Position numbers and translations under genes: made by a program. Positions 1 to 9,171 of a DNA stretch of 64,000 nucleotides are shown here, piece after piece. Within the stretch, counting starts at the first letter, position 1. The number at the start of each line of letters is the position of its first letter. This DNA comes from Ampelomyces quisqualis. Taxonomy: Eukaryota; Ascomycota; Dothideomycetes; Pleosporales; Phaeosphaeriaceae. Under the pieces are notes generated by a model. That model made no database searches. It had not been told where the DNA came from and saw nothing but the letters and a program-made list of their open reading frames with translations. The DNA is taken from assembly GCA_018398575.1 (NCBI GenBank), contig JAGTXZ010000010.1, positions 372,001 through 436,000 on the forward strand, read 5' to 3'.

Positions 1-3000
1 CGCCTCGACCTTGACCTCCTTGACTCTCAGGCCCTTGCGCCTTCGCACCGAATCGACGTACCTCTTAGCCAGATTCTCCCGATCGGCAAGCTCGCCCAGA
101 TCTTCGAGTTGATCGTCGGTAAACGGGACCCAAAAGGGGTCTTGGTCCAGCATGTCGAAGCCAGCGAATCTGAGCTGCGGAGAAGCCGAGCCCGAGCTTC
201 GCTTTCTGATTTCGTCACTGAAGCCAAAGGATTCGGCGACAGGGAGGAGTGCGTTGATAGTAAAAGTTTGATTACCCGTTGTTGACGCAGATGAGGTAGA
301 CGACAGTGTTTCTGAGAGAATGGTGCCGCGGCGACGAGTGAGCACGGCGTAGACTCTTCCCAGAACGTCGGTACTGGCCTGGATTTCGCACGTGTACATG
401 GCGAGCAGCATTCGGGGAGACCAGTCGAGGAAGCCTTGGTGGATGGAAGAGCGTACGGCTTTGATGACTTCACCTGTTAGACGGCCGCGTTCGGACGGGG
501 CTTCTTCGTCCGAGGGCATGTTGATGGATACGTCTTCGAGGAACACGGCGATGCCTTGCACAGGTTCGGCACAGCATGGTCCTTGGGATGTGGCTAACTG
601 AAAGGCGTAGAGAATTGTCGATGCAAAGGTATGTGCGGAGATGGTGCGGTCAGAGGTTGTTTCCGTCTCGACTTCAGGAGAGTCGGACTCGCAAAGTCTA
701 ATGTCAGGGTTAGGACAATGCTTGGGAGAGAGAAACAGTTTGACTGACACTTTGCTACAAATACCAGCCTTGGTAGTATCGACCAAGATGTTGGGACCTA
801 TGCGACGTGGTCCAAATGCCGTAATCTTTTCGATCACGTCGGTCCAGACTTCTTTTTGACCTTTTGCCTTTGCAAAGGCATCCTGGAGTTGCCTCTTCAA
901 ATCTACGAGGCTAAGAGTGTGCCCTATCTCGCGCTGTTCCGCCTCTTGCATGCCATCATCCTCGGCTGATGTGATTTCAGGGTGTAGGTTGGCATCCGCC
1001 CGCCCCTCTTCTTCTGCCCTCCTTTCAGCATACAGTCTCTTGATGGCCACAGAATTCTTTCCGAGAAATTCGGTCACGCTCGGAGGAAGTGGTCGCACCC
1101 GCAGGCGTACAGAAACGTGTTTGCTGGCAGTCTCCCCAATGACTGTGCCTCGAGGTAGGGTTGGATCCTTTGGATTGTTCATCTCGGGTGCAGCGACGAT
1201 GGATTCGCGGTACGGCACTATCGGCTCGCCAGCTTGTACCTCGCACTTGGCGAATCGCTCACGGAGATCTTTCAAGCACCTCTCCAGATGAAGCTCGCCG
1301 GCTGTTAAGATGACATGCTCTCCACTCGGTAGTTGTTCATACTCGGCACAAGGGTCGCTCTGGACCAGGAGCTTCAAGCCCTTTATCATCTTGTCGAGAT
1401 CATAAGGATTCTCGGGCTCTAGCGCGACTCTGACGATAGGCTGTGTTCCCATCTGCACACCCGCAAGATTTAGAGATCCTAGAAGCTGTGAGCAGAGAGT
1501 GCCCGACTTGAGAACATGCCCTTCGAGGCCACCGACTCCAAAGACAACGCCAGCTGGCACGGAGGTTAGTGGCTCGAGACCACGGCCCATCATGAGATAG
1601 AGCGCAGTGATTTTGACCTTGTGGGGCTCCGGAGCAGCGTGAGGATCAGACGGCGTGAACTTTGGCCCAAGAACGTAAACCTCGTCCCCGACAGTCAATG
1701 TGCCCGAGAAAATTCGAGCAAACCCAATGAGATGCTCTGCATTCTCTTGCACTGGTGGTACCTCCTCTTCAGGTGTCCCTGTCGTGCCAATGGCGGCAGA
1801 ACTAAGGGCTTCTGTGACATTGGTCATATGGGGTTCTTCGTTTGCGGCAGCTTGTTGTCGTGCAATCTCTGCTCGCTTCTTTCTCCCCATCTCTCTTGCC
1901 TCCTCAGCTGTAAGTACTCCGCCTCTGCGCTTGTTGTGGGGAAGCTCGCTATCAGGTACAGAGATCATCTTGCTAACGTATGCAACGACAGGGGCATCTT
2001 TTGACGTGTTGAAATTTGTCATAGCATCGCGCACTTCTGGAGCGACGTAATCTGCACCAGGAGAGCTATGGATGATTTCGGGCATCCTCTCGGACTGTGC
2101 TTTGGACGGAGGAGGTAGGTATTCGGTCACCGAAACCAACAGAGCAGTCGACAAGGGTAGCCATGCTGCAAACAGAGCCGTAAGCAGGGCGCGAGGATCT
2201 CGACTGCGAAGGACATGTGCTGGTAGATTGAGGTTCAGGGACTTTGTAATCTTCTCGACCATGGCGGTGTCTCTGTGGGAAAGGGATGAGTATATTGATA
2301 GAGTATGTACAAGGCAAGCAAAAGGCGGCAATCGCAAAGGAAAAGGAAATCCACGCACCCCTTCCCGTTGTTACCTCCTGTTGTAGCGTCGTATATGGCC
2401 CATATGTTTTCCAAGACCAATTGGACAAACATGGGCTTGAGGTGTCGGCCTTTGAGATGCTTGGACCCGAGGACGCGTTTCGTTTTGGGATCTAGGTAAA
2501 AGTCGCCCCACAGTACCTTTTCGAGGACAGAACGCTTTATGCGGAGCTTGCGCTCATACAAACTCGCAAACTGCCTCACTGTGAAGGCCCAGCCGTCTAT
2601 TGCGCTGCCAAAGATGACGTTGTTCTTCTCTGGTGCAAAGTAGATATCCTCGTCGTCCTTTTCCTCGTACTCGGCGGGTGTGGTGGTAGTGTCTATGCCG
2701 TCGCCGTTGTCTACCATGGACAGAGACGCAGTGGTGTCCGTCTTTTCGGCGGCTAGGGCATTCAGCCGCTCTTCCATCTTCTCTCGCCAGCGCAGGTCAT
2801 CTTCCATGCGCTCGCCCTGGTAGAAGCTGCCCATGACGGCATTTACCTGTTCGACTAGTTTACTTAGATGGGTGTGTGCTTCGGACGGGCTCATTTTCAG
2901 CTCTGTGATTAGTCGGTCCATTTTGTTGATGACGAGCAAGGGCTTGAGCTTCTCGATCCACGTCTGGCGCAAGACTGTGACGGTCTGACTACACACGCCT

Positions 3001-3444
3001 TCGACAGCATCTACGAGCACGACGGCGCCATCGCAGAGGCGCGATGCGGTAGAGACTTCGTAGCTGAAGTCGATGTGGCCGGGCGAGTCTATCAAGTTGA
3101 TGAGGTAGTCGTTTGGTTCTGGTGGTGCATCTGGGGCCGAGCGCCGTAGCAACGAGAAGAAGAGGGAAATGGCCGAGGACTCCATGGTGATGCCGCGCAG
3201 CTGCTCATCCGGGCGTGAGTCGAGGTATCTTATTTTGCCGGCGAGCTTTGGCGAGATGATGCCGTTTGTGGCGATGAGGGCGTCTGTGAGGGAGGTTTTG
3301 CCGTGGTCCTGCCCGCATCAGCACGGGAGGAGGTGCACTCGGAGGACAGTGCGCACTTACGACATGGGCCATGATGCAGATGTTGCGCACGTTGTCGGCA
3401 TTGTGCTGCAGCTGAATCAGCTTCTCGGGGGGGACTACAGGCAT
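1..3444 (-). CDS. RIA1: Elongation factor 2-like GTPase EFL1/RIA1 (ribosome assembly), 3' end cut by window edge
   Basis: Cytoplasmic GTPase of the EF-G/EF-2 family. By homology it acts with the SBDS/Sdo1 protein to release the anti-association factor eIF6/Tif6 from pre-60S subunits. Three exons are inferred: 3444-3361, 3308-2375 and 2270-1, with GT-AG introns of 52 and 104 bp. The coding sum of 3288 bases keeps frame to base 1 (1096 residues seen). The first splice rebuilds the GTPase motif MAHVDHGKTS. Also visible are the switch II motif DSPGHIDF, the NKMD guanine-specificity motif and the EFL1-type acidic insertion around residues 150-210. The C-terminal end (PFWVPFTDDQLEDLGE, then a basic tail) matches the family end, so the stop should lie only a few codons outside the window. 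The second intron's acceptor is read as CAGAG, the only choice that keeps frame. Its promoter is shared with the divergent PH-domain gene and contains a transposon. Confidence 0.95.
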
Positions 3445-3500
3445 GGTGTGTGGGTGTGATTGTGTGGTGTTGCGGGGGGACATGTCTGCCCGCCCGCGAT

Positions 3501-3895
3501 GGGGACGACTAAACCGGCAACGCGCCAAGATGTGTTATGTGGTATTATTAAATGTTACCAGCTTAGAAGCCTGTTATATTTTGTTAGCGTTCCTACCTAG
3601 ATTGCGACGCGTTAGCGAAGTGAGCTATTCCTACCCTCCTACACAACAGACAGCGGCAATGGGGACAGCAGCGAGGACGACGTGATGTACAATAAGAAGA
3701 CAAGTTGATCTCTGGGGAAAGTTGGCTACGACACTATATTTTAGTATGCAGGCTAAAAAACTAGCTTTAAATCTCAGATATAATAGATGTAATGTTGTGT
3801 TGTGTTTCGGTGGGAACGCTAACAATATATAACAGGCTTACAAACATGTAATATGTAACATTACATCTTGGCACGCTGCTGGTTTAGTCGTCCCC
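3501..3895. mobile_element. Non-autonomous DNA transposon (MITE), copy A, with ~95 bp terminal inverted repeats
   Basis: The left end GGGGACGACTAAACC is an exact reverse complement of the right end at 3881-3895. The inverted similarity continues inward for about 95 bp, including CGCCAAGATGT, GCCTGTTATAT and TTGTTAGCGTTCC. Flanking 8-mers CCCGCGAT (3493-3500) and CGCGCGAT (3896-3903) agree at 7 of 8 positions, as expected for an 8 bp target duplication of the hAT type. No transposase is encoded. A diverged second copy lies at 45212-45782. The element fills most of the 468 bp between two divergent start codons (3444 and 3913). Confidence 0.85.
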
Positions 3896-3912
3896 CGCGC
3901 GATACATGTGTG

Positions 3913-5135
3913 ATGGATCCGGCCAGTCGCCCTCCCACACCTGCACCTCCCACCCGCTCTTTTGCTCGACACCGCTCGTCGTCGGTGGATGCGACGCTCG
4001 CCATGGCCCCAGGCGGCATGACGCTGGACACGCTGGGCCCGCCTCGCACGCGCGACAGCCTCCACAGAGCCGATGCGGCCGCGGGCATCATGTCGCCCGT
4101 CAGCCAGCACGGCTGCTTCGAGTTCGACCGCATCATCAAGGCCGGTCACGTGGTCAAGCGCACGCGCAGGACGAGGGTGAGTAACGCTGCCACCTGCCTC
4201 GGTTGTGCTGACTCCGGTCGCAGTCGTGGAAGCCCATCCACCTCGTGCTGCGCCCCAACTGCCTGTCCATGTACAAGGACAAGGACGAGACCAAGCTGCG
4301 ACACCAGATCAACCTCGCCGAGATCACGGCCGTCGCCCGCCAAAAGGACTCGAAGAAGAAGATGGACCACGTCTTCGCCATCTTCTCGCCCGCCCGCAAC
4401 TACCACCTCGGCGCATCCAGCGACACGGACGCCCAGCAGTGGGTCGACCTCATACGCGCAGAGGCCCGCATCGACCAGGACGACGGCGAGCCGGCCTCGA
4501 GCTCCTCCGAGGCCGAGCCCCGCCCGTCGCAGGCCCTCCACTACTCGGGCAACGAGCGCGGTTCCGTGTCCGACTTTGACTTCTCCGACTCGGGTCCCGT
4601 CGCGTCGACGACGTCGTTGCCCGCGCGCCAGCCGCCGCAGAAGCGCAACTTCAGCCAGCAGAGCAACATCGGCGCAACCCCCGTCGACGAGCGCGTAGTC
4701 TGTCACGGCTGGCTGTACGTGCTCAAGTCCAAGGGCCGCGTGCGCCAGTGGAAGAAGGTCTGGCTTGTGCTGCGCCCCAAAGCCCTGGCTTTCTACAAGT
4801 CGGACGAGGAGTACTCGGCCATCCACATTATCCCCTTCTCCACCATCATCGATGCCGTCGACATTGACCCCGTGTCCCGAAGCAAGCAGTACTGCATGCA
4901 GGTCATCTCCGACGAGAAGAATTTCCGATTCTGCGCCCCCGACGAGGATTCGCTGGCCAAGTGGCTGGGTGCTTTCAAGAGCCTCCTGATCAAGCGCAAG
5001 GATGCCCAACAGAAGCGGGTGGCACAATGCGCGTCCACGACCACGACGGTGCAAACACCGGTCAAGGCCATCGCCTCGCCCCAATTACAACCGCCGACGC
5101 CCACCTCAACACAACAACCGCTCACGGCAACATGA
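3913..5135 (+). CDS. Protein with two pleckstrin-homology (PH) domains
   Basis: Two exons (3913-4176 and 4224-5135, phase-0 GTGAGT...CAG intron of 47 bp) give 391 residues. After a Ser/Pro/Thr-rich N-terminus, PH domain 1 spans about residues 55-165 (KAGHVVKRTRR, SWKPIHLVLR, DAQQWVDLIRA). A Ser-rich acidic linker follows, then PH domain 2 at about 240-345 (CHGWLYVLKSKGRVRQWKKV, ending in LAKWLGAFKSLL). Each ends with the usual C-terminal Trp helix. A tandem-PH protein with no catalytic domain resembles yeast Opy1, a phosphoinositide-binding regulator at the plasma membrane, but that match is only by architecture. The start codon is 17 bp from the right end of a transposon, so the 5' UTR probably lies inside that element. 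A downstream Met (residue 31) is an alternative start. Confidence 0.9.
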
Positions 5136-5390
5136 CGTTCTAGACTGCTTGCCTTCACGATCACCATGATTTACGACCTGTTTGTTACACCCCGATACGG
5201 GCACTTGATACCTCTGTTGGATACTACTTCTCGGCATGTTCTTGCCATCACAACCTCTGATCCGTACTCCATGTGTACTCTAGCTAGTGTGTAGTGTTAA
5301 TGATGTTGTAATACCGCTCAGCTGTTCAATATGTCAATACATGCTTTGACACCTTTACTTGCCAAGATGTGTGCTTGATCCCAATGCCTT

Positions 5391-6188
5391 TCATCCAGCT
5401 AGACACATCTTTTTGTGAGCCTTCCAATCGACCTTCTGACATCCTTGCCTGCAGTACCGTGCTTTCTTGCATCTCGAACAAGTCGAAAACGCCTTTGCAT
5501 CACTAGGCTTCCTCCCACAATTCGCACATTCTCCTTCGCTCCTCCCCCCCTTGCCCGCCTTGACAACTTCAGCCATCCCTGGTACCTTCTTCTGCATCAT
5601 CTCCACCAGCATCCTCACATTCATGCCATCGTTGTCCTTGACGTCTACATCCCCGCCGTGTTCAACATGCCACTTGAGCATAGCCACGTTCCTGTCCGTA
5701 TCCCCCGTCAAGTCTGCCTGCGCAATTTCAGACGCCGCCGTACCACCAAACCTATTCTTCTGGTTCACGTCCCCGCCAGCGTCAAACAGAATCTGCGCAA
5801 ATCCCGGTTCAGCATACGGCTTGGTGGAAATGGCCCAATACAGCGCCGTTGCTCCAGTAGCATCCGTGCCGTCTACAGGTACCTTGACCTCTTGCGCCAA
5901 GTATCTCGTCAGACCGAGCAGCGCCTCTCTCTTGTCTGGCGCGTGGACCAAAAAAGTTAGAAGCACATTATATACCGGGATTTGTGTTGGGCCCCATCGC
6001 GCCTTGTACACCTCGTCTACGGCGAATTCTTTACCGTGCTCGCCGATTCGCTCGTCCAGATAGCTCTGCAATGCCTTGTCCTGCCCCGTACACGTCGCTA
6101 GCAAAGCTTTACCCAGTGGATCCGTCAGGTCGCGCGACGGCACAAGGGGATTTCGTGACGCCCAGCCTCGGACCTCCATGGCGTCCAT
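5391..6188 (-). CDS. Ankyrin-repeat and MYND zinc-finger protein
   Basis: A single-exon gene of 265 residues. The first in-frame ATG is at 6188; the open frame continues a little further upstream without another Met. The middle carries ankyrin-like repeats (TGATALYWAI; FDAGGDVNQKNRFGGTAASE; HGGDVDVKDNDGMNVRMLVE). The last 45 residues form a MYND zinc finger with the order CxxC...CxxC...CxxxC...HxxxC (CANCG, CSRCKKARYC, CQKVDWKAHKKMC). MYND fingers bind proline-rich peptides, and the ankyrin part suggests an adaptor role; the actual partner is unknown. It is convergent with the PH-domain gene, with 255 bp between stops. Confidence 0.9.
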   Translation of the reverse strand: MDAMEVRGWASRNPLVPSRDLTDPLGKALLATCTGQDKALQSYLDERIGEHGKEFAVDEVYKARWGPTQIPVYNVLLTFLVHAPDKREALLGLTRYLAQEVKVPVDGTDATGATALYWAISTKPYAEPGFAQILFDAGGDVNQKNRFGGTAASEIAQADLTGDTDRNVAMLKWHVEHGGDVDVKDNDGMNVRMLVEMMQKKVPGMAEVVKAGKGGRSEGECANCGRKPSDAKAFSTCSRCKKARYCRQGCQKVDWKAHKKMCLAG

Positions 6189-6957
6189 GCCGCGGAGCTG
6201 GTCGGTTGATGTCCGCAAGTCGGTCAAGGTCCTTTGACATGGCTCTTTAGCATTTGTACACAGCGAATGTGGAAGGTCAATGGTACCGTTTCGACCGGGG
6301 AGCCATGTTCTGCAACATGTTCATAAATTGGGCGGACATGTTGTATCGTGTGTAGGTAGATTCAACAGAGTATACGTTACCGAGTCAGTCACTCGTATAG
6401 TAAGACATACTTTTGGCGCATACAAATACTGAAAGGAATTTGCTTGTAAATAGGTTCAAACTTTAGCGTGCCCTCTTGTAGTTAGGGGTTAGGTTTCTAA
6501 GGCCTAGGCTGAACTTTAAAAAGAATGTTAAGTTACAACTAGTTAAAATATATAGAAGAGTACTGTGAACTTCTTAGGCTATTAAAAATTACTCTACTAT
6601 GTAATAGAGTATTATAAGTATATATGAACAATATGATTAGTATTAGATGTATTAATTAAAGAACTGGAACGACTTTGCCATATGCTACAAGGTCCTCCTA
6701 TGGCACTGTAGAGATATCAAAGGTTGCGCCATCAAGCGGGAATGTAGTTGAAGGACTTCGAGCGGCCGGCTATGTTCTTGAGCGTTTTCATCGCAAGCAG
6801 AGGTAGGGCACTCACATCGACATAGGGTTCCATCATCATGCACGGGCGAGGGGTGGTTGTTGCTCACAGGTATAGATGTGAAGAAGTTGATAGGAAGCTA
6901 TGACGTGGGTGCATTGTTTCGAGCGTTACTGACGAGGCTGTGCAGTAGCGCCCGGCG
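6189..6957. other. Gene-free interval, partly TA-rich
   Basis: The upstream region of the ankyrin-MYND gene leads into a TA-rich patch at about 6410-6660 with few CA/TG steps, resembling the larger block at 7250-8190. From 6660 the composition returns to normal. No coding signal was recognised. Confidence 0.6.
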
Positions 6958-7054
6958 TACTCGGGCCCACCGGTTTTTTCAAAAAAGTCCAAAGGACTGC
7001 CTGTGCGAAGCATGTTGTTTGCAACAATTTCGAAGAAACCAGTAGGCCCGAGTA
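6958..7054 (+). repeat. Palindrome-ended mini-element, copy 1 (97 bp)
   Basis: It begins TACTCGGGCCCACCGG and ends CCAGTAGGCCCGAGTA, so the 16 bp ends are inverted repeats with two mismatches. The interior holds CTGTGCGAAG and the small palindrome TTGTTTGCAACAA. A diverged copy in reverse orientation lies 76 bp downstream. Confidence 0.8.
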
Positions 7055-7130
7055 ATGCCGGGCCCGGCGTACCGGTGACGTGCCAACAAAAACCTAGTGT
7101 CGCAGTAGTTGGATGCTTGCAATCAACTTG

Positions 7131-7229
7131 TACTCGGGCCCAACGGCGACTCCGTCATTGTTGCAAGCAACAAGCCCTTCGCACAGGAAATCCTTTAAGA
7201 TTTTTCGAAGAAACCGTTGGGCCCGAGTA
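7131..7229 (-). repeat. Palindrome-ended mini-element, copy 2 (99 bp, reverse orientation)
   Basis: The ends are TACTCGGGCCCAACGG and CCGTTGGGCCCGAGTA, a perfect 16 bp inverted repeat. The reverse complement aligns along its length with copy 1, sharing the CTGTGCGAAG block, the TTGCAACAA block and the terminal arms. It therefore represents the same sequence family inserted or duplicated in the opposite direction. Confidence 0.8.
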
Positions 7230-7249
7230 CTACTTGAGCTTTTGTATAA

Positions 7250-8190
7250 GAATAATGTTGCGGAGACTTAAGTGCAGCAGCAGATAGCTCATCTTAAGCT
7301 TAAACACTAGCGCAAGCAGCGCCAGCGCGTTTTTAACACTTGTTCCTTAATAAGATTGCTCGTAAGGCTCTACGCTTGCGTTAAACTTGTTAGCTACCTA
7401 GCTTTTCTCCGGTGTTGAGCTTGAACTTGACCCGCGCGTTAAGCTGCTTTCTTAGCTTACCTACGCTCTCTTATCTCCTTAAGCCTCTACCTCTCTACAC
7501 GCTTCTTCTTAAGCTTATCTTAACGCTGTACTCTTACGCTGCTCCTTAGCCTCTATTTTTTAGAGTATCTCTCCTATCTTATCTTGCTTCTATACTGTTT
7601 CTCTAGCTTGAAGTGCAAGGAGACTAGTAGCCTAGTAGGCAGCGCTACTATAATACTCCTGGCGCTGTTATTAGCATATTTCTAGTGTACAATTTTATCT
7701 CTAAGATCTTGCAATTTGATTTCTCCTAACACTTTGTTAATAGCTGCTATATAAGGTAATTTGTAACGCGTTACAGTAGGTATTTTAGTTTTCTAATATT
7801 TAGCGTAAAGTTATTAGGTCTTTAACCTAATCCTTATTTAAGTAATATAACTTAGAAGTAATAAGATTAGTATATAGCTTATAATATATAGCATATACTA
7901 TAACTTCTAATATAATCTTAATACCTACAGAATTAATATAAATAGAGAAGCCTACCTGTAAAGGTTCTTACACTTGTTACTACAAAACCTACCTCTATAT
8001 TACAAGATTAAAAGGCTCTTGCGCTAATAGTTATAAAGCAAAAGCACCTACCTCTATTACGTTCTACTTTAGCTTAGCGTTAAGGAGTTTACAAAAGCTC
8101 TAGGTAGTTTACCAGAAGCGCCTTAAGAAGTTATACAAGACTGTTAGCATCTCTTAAGGACAATACTTGAAGTTATCTTTGAACACTCTA
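7250..8190. repeat. TA-rich degenerate repeat, RIP-like
   Basis: Long runs lack CA and TG steps and are rich in TA and in stop codons on both strands, the pattern left when RIP converts CpA to TpA. On the minus strand, 7290-7650 still reads as a Lys/Arg/Gln-rich, coiled-coil-like segment broken by stops. This could be the basic tail of a dead transposase or other repeat protein. The parent element cannot be named from what is left. Confidence 0.6.
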
Positions 8191-9171
8191 TTAGTTATAG
8201 CCTTATCATTTCCAAGAAATCTCTTCTCAATCGTCCTACCGTCTACTCGTCCATCACCATTGTAACATCAATTACTTGTACAGTTCTACTCCCCAACTTT
8301 ACCTAATAAAACAGCCCCATCTTCAAAACAACCCAAGACCTATCTAGAGCACCAACCCCTGAGCTGTGTCTCGCTACCCAACACTAAGCCGCAAGACAAG
8401 AAGCCGCTGCTAAACCGACATCCAACGCGCCCGCCTCCAAGAGAGACAAGATCCCAGTCTGGACCGTGTAAAGAATCCATGCAGTATGGCATCGAACTTA
8501 GCTAAACATTCGGGGCTGGACAAATGAATCACTGGACCCTATGTCGGCGAAGAGGAAAAGTGTTAGAATGGACGTCTAGCCCTGTTCCCAGCAACCCTAC
8601 ACGATTGGCGGAGATGGAGCCTATGTCATTCTGTCTTTGCTGGATTACCTGATCGCGAGCCATGCAGAGAGGCATGACTGATGTCCGTTACGCATGGCGG
8701 ACTGGTCAGCTGGTATGTTAACTACTTGTCAACAAGGGTGCGTTTCGAGCATGCATTTTCTCTTGATGGCATCGGCTGCAGAAAGTAAGTTATCGATACG
8801 CTGCAGCTTCTTGCCGATGTTGGAGAGGGAGACAAAACTCGAGCTAAATCAGCTAAGATCATAAGAAGTCTTCTTTTATGAATGAGTGTTTGATTATATT
8901 AGTATTAAAACTCTATAATCATAAGTATATATGTTAGACATGGGTTGTAAAAATATGAAACATGACAATAGGTATAAAGAAGTAAACGTATTCAAGTAAG
9001 GAAGCGGAGGCCGTTAATATAGAAGAGCTGAAACCAAGCACCATGCAATGCATCTCTGTAAGCTTTTCCTGACTTAGATTTTCAACATGAGAGGATGATG
9101 TGTGACAAATCAATACTAGAAGGAGATAGTCCTCCAAATGCGGCGAAAAACGTGTTGGCTCAAACAAATCG
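8191..9171. other. Interval without a recognisable gene
   Basis: Composition is normal from about 8220. Short open stretches exist (for example around 8590-8670), but none forms a convincing exon chain. The end of the interval is the 3' flank of the C2H2 factor. Confidence 0.5.

Noticed and set aside
6478..6495. Telomere-like TTAGGGGTTAGG
   Set aside because: Only about two imperfect units; not an interstitial telomere array.
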